From NCBI GenBank assembly GCA_030598165.1, contig JAUVQL010000091.1, positions 1-5,288 on the forward strand: a stretch of 5,288 nucleotides of DNA. Reading direction: 5' to 3'. The position numbers and the translations under genes are program-made. The DNA comes from Acidobacteriota bacterium (GTDB taxonomy: Bacteria > Acidobacteriota > Vicinamibacteria > Marinacidobacterales > SMYC01). Positions 1 to 5,288 of the stretch are shown here, piece after piece. Position 1 is the first letter of the stretch; each line of letters starts with the position of its first letter. A model generated the notes under the pieces. That model saw nothing but the letters and a program-made list of their open reading frames with translations, did not search any database and had not been told where the DNA came from.

Positions 1-57
1 ATGGATTCAATAAAGGGAGCAGTGGTGTCGCCCGGGTATTTAGGATAGGACGAGGTG

Positions 58-228
58 ATGGTAAGGATTCTCACGGTAAGAACACCACGGACTGGGATAA
101 TGACCACACCGGTCGATATGATGCTGGCCGGGCCTCGGGCAATGGATAATCGTGCATTTTCATCAGTTTACAGCGAGTTGGTCGCCCAAAGGCCCCATGT
201 TATCATGGGATTACAGCCGACAAGGTAG
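58..228 (+). CDS. Possible small ORF of unknown function upstream of clpC
   Basis: An open frame of 56 codons plus TAG begins at ATG 58; a GTG at 55 is the alternative start. An AGGA at 47-50 lies 7 bases before the ATG, with GAGG also at 52-55, so a ribosome binding site is plausible. The frame ends 12 bases before the clpC start, a spacing that would allow translational coupling. The predicted peptide starts MVRILTVRTP and ends HVIMGLQPTR. It is basic and rich in Met, Arg and Thr, with no membrane segment, signal peptide or motif that I recognise. Against it: the length could arise by chance, the codon choice is unlike that of clpC, and a candidate clpC promoter and inverted repeat sit inside its 3' part. 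A real leader gene or chance are both possible, and chance is somewhat more likely. Confidence 0.22.
   Translation: MVRILTVRTPRTGIMTTPVDMMLAGPRAMDNRAFSSVYSELVAQRPHVIMGLQPTR
178..206 (+). promoter_or_regulatory. Candidate sigma70-type promoter for clpC
   Basis: TTGGTC at 178-183 (3 of 6 matches to TTGACA) and TATCAT at 201-206 (5 of 6 matches to TATAAT) are separated by 17 bases, the optimal spacing. Transcription would begin near 213 and leave a leader of about 28 bases before clpC. The -35 match is weak, so the case rests on the -10 element, the spacing and the position. No CIRCE element (HrcA operator) or CtsR-type heptad repeat is visible upstream of this gene. Confidence 0.3.
194..209. 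promoter_or_regulatory. Perfect inverted repeat over the putative clpC -10 element; possible operator
   Basis: CCCATG (194-199) and CATGGG (204-209) form a perfect 6-bp inverted repeat around a TTAT spacer. It covers the candidate -10 box at 201-206, the usual position for a repressor site, and ends 31 bases before the clpC start codon. If transcription begins further upstream it could instead form a small RNA hairpin with a 4-base loop. The symmetry is read directly from the sequence; the operator role is inference, and the site resembles no heat-shock operator that I know. Confidence 0.35.
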
Positions 229-240
229 CTGAGTCTACTC

Positions 241-2742
241 ATGGAAGCAATGAACAACGTTTTGTTTCGCCATTGCACCGAGCGTGTGATCGAGGCGGTG
301 AATATCGGCTCGATGGAACTGGTGAATCTGCGGCAGAACGAGCTTTACCCGGAGTTCATCTTGCTCGGTCTCCTCGAACAAGATGATTCCGAAATCCTGC
401 GCCTGTTCAAAGAGCTCCAACTAGACCCGACGCAGACCAAGAAATCTATCGTCAATCTCATTTACGCCGCGCAGCGAAACAAGGTCAAGCTTCATCACGA
501 CAGGCCCATGCAAATCTTGGTCTCCACCCAGACCGCTGAAGTGCTGCGGATGGCAAAAGAGGAAACGGACGGTCTCGGAGATCGTTTCATCGGCGTGGGG
601 GCGTTGTTTTTGGCGCTCCATCGGGAGCCCTCGGGGCTTTCGGCAAGGATCTTAAGGGAGTTGAACTTCCGCTACGACCGTACCAAGGAAGCTTATCTGC
701 GCATGAGAGCCGGCAGAACGGTCGACGACAAACGAGGCGACAGCAAATTCGAGACCTTACAGAAATACACGACCGACCTGACGGAGCAAGCCCGTAAGGG
801 TGAGCTCGATCCCGTCGTGGGCCGTGAACAAGAAATCCGTCGCGTCATCCAGATTCTCTCCCGTCGCAAGAAAAACAATCCCGTACTCATCGGTGAACCG
901 GGTGTCGGCAAGACCGTCATCGCCGAGGGCCTCGCCCAAAGGATCGTTGATGCCGAGGTACCCGAGACACTCCTCAACAAGCGTGTACTGATGTTGGAGA
1001 TGAGCGAGGTCGTGGCGGGATCGAAATTCCGCGGCGAGTTCGAAGAACGACTCAAAACCATCAAAGACGAAGTCGTGGCCGCCTCCGGCCAGATCATCCT
1101 CTTCATCGATGAACTCCACACGGTGGTGGGAGCCGGGAACGTCGAAGGCGGGTTGGACGCCTCCAATATGCTCAAGAGCGCTCTTGCCCGGGGACAACTC
1201 AAATGCATCGGCGCCACGACTCTGGAGGACTACAAGAAACACGTTGAAAAAGACAAGGCGCTCGAACGTCGCTTCCAAACCGTCCTCATCAAGGAGCCGA
1301 GCGTCGACGACACCTACCGGATCCTAAAAGGCCTACAGCGTCGATACGAGCTCCACCACGACGTGAATTTTACCGACGAGTCTATGTTGTCGGCCGCTAG
1401 GCTTTCGGAGCGTTACATTACCGATCGCTTCCTTCCCGATAAAGCGTTGGATCTCATCGACGAAGCCGGGTCACGGAAACACCTGGAGCTCGTCTATGCC
1501 CCCGCCGAAATCCGAACGCTCAAGAAGGAGCGAGAGAAGGTGATGGCGGAACAGCGAGATTTCTACAATCAGCAAGATTTCGAAAAAGCGTCTTTCGCGC
1601 AACAGCAGCTTTTGCAGCTGGACCAACAGTTGAGGGGAAAAGTATCGGAATGGCGAGAAGCCCGGACGCTCCAGGACTCCACCGTGACGGGGGAAGACAT
1701 TGCTGAGGTCGTCTCTGGTTGGACCGCTATCCCCCTAACACGAATGCTCGAGTCCGAGTCCCACAAGCTCACCAGAATGGAAGACAAGATCCACCAGCGC
1801 ATCATCGGGCAAGAAAATCCCGTTCAGGCCGTATCGAACGCCATCCGTAGGAATCGGGCCGGACTCAAAGGCAAGAATCGCCCGATCGGTTCGTTCATCT
1901 TTCTCGGACCGACCGGCGTCGGTAAAACGGAGCTCGCCAAAGCATTGGCCGAGTTCCTCCTCGATGACGAAGAACGGATTGTTAGACTGGATATGAGCGA
2001 GTACATGGAACGCCACTCCGTCTCCAAGTTGATTGGCTCTCCCCCCGGCTACGTCGGTTATGGTGAAGGCGGTCAACTCACGGAGAAAATTAGGCGTCAT
2101 CCCTACACTGTTCTCCTCCTCGACGAGATCGAAAAAGCCCACAGCGATGTCTTCAACCTATTACTGCAAATCCTCGATGAAGGACGACTCACCGACGGCG
2201 AAGGACGAACCGTGAGCTTCGTCAACACCATCATCATTGGGACCTCCAATATCGGAAGTGAGGACATCACCCGGGAGTACACCAGCATCGGTTTCGGCAA
2301 AGCCGTCACTTCCGTCGCCTACGAAGAAATCAAGAAGCGGGTCATGCGGGAAGTAAAAAAAGCTTTCAAGCCAGAGCTTCTGAACCGCATCGACGACCTC
2401 ATCGTCTTCCACCAGCTCGACCGCGGCCATATCCGTCAAATCGTGGAGCTCACTTTGTGCGATCTCGAAAGCCGTTTGGCCGAGCAAAGTCTCACCATCG
2501 AGGTATCAGAAGCCGCCAAAGAAAAGCTGGCCGACGATGGTTTCGACCCCGTTTACGGGGCGCGACCACTGAAGCGCACCGTCGAAACGCAAGTGGAGAA
2601 CGTCCTCGCTCAGAAGCTCATTGCCGGAGAATTCTCGAAGGGAGACATGGTTCTGGTCGATGTCCAAGACGGCCACCTCGTTTTCGTGCGCCGTCACCCC
2701 GAGCTTGCGTCCCAGCCGGTGAACGTCTACCCTAGCAATTGA
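241..2742 (+). CDS. clpC: ATP-dependent Clp protease ATP-binding subunit ClpC (AAA+ unfoldase)
   Basis: This is a Hsp100 class I unfoldase of 833 residues, the usual length for ClpC. In the cytoplasm such proteins thread substrates into the ClpP peptidase for protein quality control. The N-domain (about 1-155) is a diverged Clp_N double repeat. AAA+ module 1 has Walker A GEPGVGKT (218-225), the pore loop KFRG (262-265), Walker B ILFIDE (286-291) and arginine fingers R343/R344. A short UVR-like middle domain (about 425-475, with QQDFEKAS) indicates ClpC and excludes ClpB, whose coiled coil is much longer. Module 2 has Walker A GPTGVGKT (556-563), pore loop GYVGY (603-607), Walker B LLLDE (625-629), arginine finger R716 and sensor-2 GAR (773-775). 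IGF at 683-685 fits the ClpP-docking loop. ATG 241 is preceded only by AAGG at 222-225, 15 bases away, so the ribosome binding site is poor; ATG 250 is an alternative start. No clpP, ctsR, mcsA or mcsB is in the window. Confidence 0.97.
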   Translation: MEAMNNVLFRHCTERVIEAVNIGSMELVNLRQNELYPEFILLGLLEQDDSEILRLFKELQLDPTQTKKSIVNLIYAAQRNKVKLHHDRPMQILVSTQTAEVLRMAKEETDGLGDRFIGVGALFLALHREPSGLSARILRELNFRYDRTKEAYLRMRAGRTVDDKRGDSKFETLQKYTTDLTEQARKGELDPVVGREQEIRRVIQILSRRKKNNPVLIGEPGVGKTVIAEGLAQRIVDAEVPETLLNKRVLMLEMSEVVAGSKFRGEFEERLKTIKDEVVAASGQIILFIDELHTVVGAGNVEGGLDASNMLKSALARGQLKCIGATTLEDYKKHVEKDKALERRFQTVLIKEPSVDDTYRILKGLQRRYELHHDVNFTDESMLSAARLSERYITDRFLPDKALDLIDEAGSRKHLELVYAPAEIRTLKKEREKVMAEQRDFYNQQDFEKASFAQQQLLQLDQQLRGKVSEWREARTLQDSTVTGEDIAEVVSGWTAIPLTRMLESESHKLTRMEDKIHQRIIGQENPVQAVSNAIRRNRAGLKGKNRPIGSFIFLGPTGVGKTELAKALAEFLLDDEERIVRLDMSEYMERHSVSKLIGSPPGYVGYGEGGQLTEKIRRHPYTVLLLDEIEKAHSDVFNLLLQILDEGRLTDGEGRTVSFVNTIIIGTSNIGSEDITREYTSIGFGKAVTSVAYEEIKKRVMREVKKAFKPELLNRIDDLIVFHQLDRGHIRQIVELTLCDLESRLAEQSLTIEVSEAAKEKLADDGFDPVYGARPLKRTVETQVENVLAQKLIAGEFSKGDMVLVDVQDGHLVFVRRHPELASQPVNVYPSN

Positions 2743-2746
2743 TCGA

Positions 2747-2773
2747 AGGCGCCCCTTAACAAACCTAGCGCCT
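2747..2773 (+). terminator. Weak stem-loop just after clpC
   Basis: AGGCGC (2747-2752) can pair with GCGCCT (2768-2773) around a 15-base loop, beginning 5 bases after the clpC stop codon. The stem is GC-rich and the position suits a transcript end. However, the stem is only 6 bp, the loop is large, and no T-run follows, so it is not a convincing intrinsic terminator. It may be a 3'-end stabilising hairpin or coincidence. Confidence 0.22.
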
Positions 2774-2780
2774 CCTGATG

Positions 2781-2810
2781 AACTCAGAACCCAGAACTCA
2801 GAACTCAGAA
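2781..2810. repeat. Tandem 7-base repeat (AACTCAG, four copies plus 2 bases)
   Basis: Four adjacent heptamers are visible: AACTCAG (2781-2787), AACCCAG (2788-2794, one substitution), AACTCAG (2795-2801) and AACTCAG (2802-2808), followed by AA that starts a fifth unit. The array lies in the noncoding gap between clpC and the sulfatase-like gene, 41 bases before the latter's start. A 7-base unit in noncoding DNA resembles the short tandemly repeated heptanucleotides known from cyanobacteria, though the unit differs. The function is unknown; slipped-strand copy-number change is the obvious possibility. Confidence 0.85.
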
Positions 2811-2851
2811 GGCTTTAAATCTGCTTCGCTGTCTTTCGCTGCACTACATTT

Positions 2852-4447
2852 ATGAAATCACCTTCCAGAGCAGCTCGATGTATTCCTGCGCTACTTCTAG
2901 CGTTGCCTCTCAGCTGCACCGCTCCCGAGCCCGAGGTGGTCGAACGTCATCCCAATGTTCTCTTGGTCACCATCGAGACGCTTCGTGCAGACCACGTCGG
3001 GATTTATGGCTACGGCCGAAACACCACTCCGAACTTGGACCGGTTGGCTCGCCAAGGCGCGGTGTTCCAACAAGCCATTGCCCAGGCTCCCTTTACGCTT
3101 CCCTCGCTGGCGTCGATCATGACGGGACTCACGCCACCTGGCCACGGAGTTCGTAACCACCCCGCTCAACTGAGCCCGGAGCTCGTGACTCTAGCGGAGC
3201 TCTTATCCCAAGCCGGCTATCGCACCGCAGCCATGACACGGCACAGTTGGCTAAGGCGAAGGTCGAGCTTCGACCAGGGCTTCGACGAATACCACAACAA
3301 CAAATTCTCGGCGGGGCTCGACGCGCGGAGTCTTTCGCTAGCAGCCATCGATTGGCTCCGCGTCAATGGAGAGAAGCCGTTTTTTCTTTGGCTCCATTTT
3401 CTCGATCCCCATCTTCCTTACACGCCAGGTTATCCTTACTCGGTGATGTACCATCCCGCGCACCAGGAGGAGAAGCGCGTCCAACAGCTATTTTCCATGA
3501 TCGATCGGCCTCGAGAAGATTTCCTGCCGACACCCTACGCCGATCTATCCGGAGGGCCGTACTACGACCTCGTCATGCGCTACTACCCCGGCAACGAGGC
3601 TCTTCTGGATTTGGCGCTTTGGCGGCGCCATAGAGGAGACATCTTCTTCGGAAAAGTGCGCTATCCGTCAGCGGACGTTTCACAAATGCGCGATCTGTAT
3701 GACGGAGCCTTGGCTTATACCGACGACAATGTCGCGCGCCTCCTTCGAGCGCTCGCCGAGCAGGGTCTCGCGGAGAACACTATCGTCGTTGTGGCCGGCG
3801 ACCACGGGGAAGCTTTTGGAGAGCACGATCTCTTCTTCACGCACGACTTCACGCTTTACGACGAGGTCGTCCGGGTCCCTCTTCTCGTGCGTATGCCCGA
3901 GCGCATCGCTCCGGGGACCGACATCCGTCAGCAGGTCCGACTCATGGACATCGCCCCGACGCTCCTCGACTTGGCCGGTTTGGAAGTTCCATCCAACATG
4001 GAAGGCGAGAGCCTCGTGCCGCTCCTCGAAGGTAAGACTCTTCCTTATCTTCCAGCTTTTGCCGAGAGCGCTCCTTATCGCCGTCAGTTTCCCCAGCAAC
4101 CGCGCGTCCATTACAAGGGCAACAAAGGGAAGTGGCGCATGGTCCGGACCGAGCGTTGGAAGCTCATCATGATCCCACATCCGGACGGCGACAGATTCGA
4201 GCTTTACGATCTTCAATCGGATCCGGGCGAGACAACGAACCTCTACAAAGACCTTCCCGGTGAAGTGGGAAAACTATGGCCCACCCTCGAGGCATGGCTG
4301 CAGCAAGACGCCCATCGCGACACCGACCGAAGTGCCGAGGACGAACGCTCTCTCGACGAGTTGGACCCAGCTACTAGACAGCAGTTAGAGGTATTGGGGT
4401 ATATCGAGAGGTCGAGAACTTCCGAGAAAGACCTCTCGAAAAAGTAA
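2852..4447 (+). CDS. Exported sulfatase-like hydrolase (alkaline phosphatase superfamily) with Thr nucleophile
   Basis: The 531-residue protein has a basic N-terminus (K2, R6, R9), a hydrophobic stretch (11-20) and Cys22 in LPLSC, suggesting an exported lipoprotein. The lipobox is imperfect (Pro at -3), so cleavage by signal peptidase I is possible. The fold is recognisable from VTIETLRADHVG (39-50), FTLPSLASIMTG (81-92), HFLDPHLPY (182-190), GDHGEAFGEHD (316-326), the substrate-side strand RTERWKL (432-438), and a typical tail LEVLGYIE (512-519). Thr82 replaces the Cys/Ser that sulfatases convert to formylglycine, and Leu86 replaces the motif Arg. This points to a phosphohydrolase, phosphotransferase or related esterase more than a sulfatase. 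D317 and H318 are expected metal ligands, while E42 stands where Asp is usual. A long insertion (about 190-275) may shape substrate choice. The substrate is unknown. ATG 2852 is chosen because it gives a good signal sequence; no clear ribosome binding site precedes it. The 3' end overlaps the converging peptidase gene. Confidence 0.92.
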   Translation: MKSPSRAARCIPALLLALPLSCTAPEPEVVERHPNVLLVTIETLRADHVGIYGYGRNTTPNLDRLARQGAVFQQAIAQAPFTLPSLASIMTGLTPPGHGVRNHPAQLSPELVTLAELLSQAGYRTAAMTRHSWLRRRSSFDQGFDEYHNNKFSAGLDARSLSLAAIDWLRVNGEKPFFLWLHFLDPHLPYTPGYPYSVMYHPAHQEEKRVQQLFSMIDRPREDFLPTPYADLSGGPYYDLVMRYYPGNEALLDLALWRRHRGDIFFGKVRYPSADVSQMRDLYDGALAYTDDNVARLLRALAEQGLAENTIVVVAGDHGEAFGEHDLFFTHDFTLYDEVVRVPLLVRMPERIAPGTDIRQQVRLMDIAPTLLDLAGLEVPSNMEGESLVPLLEGKTLPYLPAFAESAPYRRQFPQQPRVHYKGNKGKWRMVRTERWKLIMIPHPDGDRFELYDLQSDPGETTNLYKDLPGEVGKLWPTLEAWLQQDAHRDTDRSAEDERSLDELDPATRQQLEVLGYIERSRTSEKDLSKK

Positions 4448-5288
4448 GTCGGCTCGTCCAGTTTGATTCCTCTGTACCGATAGGCTTTGCGTACTTCCGC
4501 TCGAGAGACCGGACAAAGGCCGTGGCTTTGGACGAAAACACCGGGGCGTTTCCATTCTTTTTGGCCGCCTCGTTGTAGAGATAGAAAAACCTGAACGGAT
4601 TTCGGACCACTTTGACGATCGCATCAGATCCGAGCTCCTGCTCGATGAGTGCGGCCATATAGAAACCCGTGGGGTGCCCGGATTGAGGGATGACACTCCG
4701 AAGCTTTCTGCCAAAGTCCTCCACCAGCTCGGCGTCGTCAGCCATCTCCGAAAGTATCGCGTCCATGACCCGGATCGTCGCCGGTTGGCTCTGCTGTTCC
4801 TTACGTAAGCGGGCGGCCCTTTCGGTTCCCGCCAGACACCCGTCTCCCCAGAAAAGCGCCTTACGGTTGATGAGGTCTCCGATCCCCTCGTTCTCAATTT
4901 GGTCCAGGATCCATATCACCGCGAAGTCGGGATGATCTTCGCTCGGGAACTCGAACTCCTGCTTTCGACCACGATACAAGTGAAAGGACTCATGTGCCAG
5001 GAGAAGTAGAAAAGGGAAGTGTCGATCGTGGCCCTGTCGCTTCAGGCATTCGAGCTCAGCAGGCTGAAGGTCGTCCTTCCCGGTAAGACCAATGATGAGC
5101 GGGGTATAGCCTCGGGAGTCGTTGAAGATGATGAAGTCCACTTCGGGGTACACGTCTGCTTTGTCCTCGGGGAGATACTGCAGAGCAAACACCGCGGCTT
5201 TTTGCAGATAGGAGTACGTTTTTAACTCCTCCACGCGGGACACCAACCACTTGCGATCCTGGCGGGCCTTTTGAAATCCCTCCAGGAC
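4374..5288 (-). CDS. Putative zinc-dependent peptidase, DUF5700-like (5'-truncated by the window edge)
   Basis: The frame is open from the right edge to TAG at 4374-4376, giving the last 304 residues. A TTG at 5244-5246 could be called a start, but open coding with helix-like sequence continues upstream of it to base 5288, so the true start is probably outside. Numbering from the edge, LLAHESFH carries HExxH (H99, E100, H103; bases 4980-4994), the zinc-binding and catalytic motif of gluzincin-type metallopeptidases. ENEGIGDLI (132-140) offers a third ligand, most likely E134. GHPTGFYMA (204-212) and the NPFRFFYLYNEAA segment (230-242) agree with my recollection of DUF5700 proteins, which are predicted but uncharacterised zinc peptidases. 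The recognisable domain seems to end near residue 265; the remaining 39 residues are basic and low in recognisable structure, and most of the last 25 are antisense to the sulfatase-like gene. Any signal peptide would lie outside the window. The HExxH motif is certain; the family name is likely; substrate and activity are unknown. Confidence 0.82.
   Translation of the reverse strand, partial: VLEGFQKARQDRKWLVSRVEELKTYSYLQKAAVFALQYLPEDKADVYPEVDFIIFNDSRGYTPLIIGLTGKDDLQPAELECLKRQGHDRHFPFLLLLAHESFHLYRGRKQEFEFPSEDHPDFAVIWILDQIENEGIGDLINRKALFWGDGCLAGTERAARLRKEQQSQPATIRVMDAILSEMADDAELVEDFGRKLRSVIPQSGHPTGFYMAALIEQELGSDAIVKVVRNPFRFFYLYNEAAKKNGNAPVFSSKATAFVRSLERKYAKPIGTEESNWTSRLTFSRGLSRKFSTSRYTPIPLTAV
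4404..4439. repeat. Perfect 10-bp inverted repeat inside the convergent gene overlap
   Basis: TCGAGAGGTC (4404-4413) and GACCTCTCGA (4430-4439) pair perfectly around a 16-base loop. The repeat lies in the last codons of the sulfatase-like gene, ending 5 bases before its TAA, and within the C-terminal codons of the converging peptidase gene. Either transcript could fold into this stem, so it may mark both 3' ends. No T-run follows on either strand, so it is not a standard intrinsic terminator. It could instead help Rho-dependent ending or RNA stability, or be fortuitous. Confidence 0.75.

Noticed and set aside
1..48. 15-codon ATG frame at the very start of the window
   Set aside because: Too short, and no upstream sequence is available to judge a ribosome binding site.
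3..149. Open frame from the left edge ending TAA 147-149, Gly/Asp-rich, possibly the 3' end of an upstream gene
   Set aside because: It has only 48 codons, low-complexity composition and no recognisable motif, and it overlaps another equally weak frame; the window edge prevents a decision.
1..240. CIRCE (HrcA) or CtsR operator upstream of clpC
   Set aside because: I looked for TTAGCACTC-N9-GAGTGCTAA and GGTCAAA-type heptads and found neither.
693..1278. Two long antisense frames (about 174 codons each) opposite clpC
   Set aside because: They are shadows of strongly conserved clpC codons, with no motifs and no plausible promoter context.
2457..2735. Arg-rich + strand frame of 92 codons inside the clpC 3' end
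   Set aside because: The Arg/Pro/Gly-rich composition is typical of an out-of-frame reading of GC-rich coding DNA; clpC sensor-2 and C-terminal residues occupy the same bases.
241..2742. ClpB disaggregase or ClpV (type VI secretion) as alternative identity
   Set aside because: The middle domain is about 50 residues rather than the long ClpB coiled coil, and an IGF ClpP-docking motif is present, which ClpB and ClpV lack.
2811..2851. Promoter or ribosome binding site for the sulfatase-like gene (TTAAAT at 2815-2820; near-repeat CTTCGCTG/TTTCGCTG)
   Set aside because: No -35 partner at acceptable spacing and no purine-rich ribosome binding site before ATG 2852; the matches are no better than chance.
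3680..4216. 178-codon antisense frame within the sulfatase-like gene
   Set aside because: It lies opposite the conserved GDHGE and RTERWKL coding regions and has no domain signature of its own.
4385..4897. 170-codon - strand frame overlapping the peptidase gene
   Set aside because: Ser/Arg-rich shadow; the adjacent frame carries the conserved peptidase sequence.

Overview
This window is bacterial. It carries two complete protein genes on the + strand and one 5'-truncated gene on the - strand that converges on them. Base composition is moderately GC-rich by eye, and coding is dense. The combination of a ClpC-type unfoldase, a lipoprotein-like sulfatase-fold hydrolase ending in an LGYIE-type tail, and a DUF5700-like metallopeptidase suggests a Gram-negative environmental lineage such as Acidobacteriota or Myxococcota. 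That placement is inferred from family style only; no taxonomic marker is present.

Layout. Bases 1-240 hold no securely identified gene. They contain a possible 56-codon small ORF with a plausible ribosome binding site (58-228), a candidate sigma70-like promoter (178-206), and a perfect 6-4-6 inverted repeat (194-209) over its -10 element. Next comes clpC (241-2742), a full-length two-ring AAA+ unfoldase with both ATPase modules intact, a short ClpC-type middle domain and a ClpP-docking IGF motif, but a strongly diverged N-terminal domain. The 109-base gap after it holds a weak hairpin and four tandem copies of a 7-base unit (AACTCAG). A probable exported, possibly lipid-anchored alkaline-phosphatase-superfamily hydrolase follows (2852-4447). 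It looks like a sulfatase but has Thr at the catalytic nucleophile position instead of the Cys/Ser needed to make formylglycine. On the opposite strand, 4374-5288 encodes the C-terminal 304 residues of a putative zinc peptidase with an HExxH motif; its start lies beyond the right edge.

How the genes relate. ClpC works in cytoplasmic protein quality control, and the hydrolase is predicted to act outside the cytoplasm. They share a direction but show no clear functional link. The hydrolase and peptidase genes overlap tail-to-tail by 74 bases, and a perfect 10-bp inverted repeat lies inside the overlap. No mobile element, CRISPR array, tRNA or rRNA was seen. The region is mostly ordinary. The most interesting points are the altered active site of the sulfatase-like protein, the convergent overlap with its hairpin, and the diverged ClpC N-domain.
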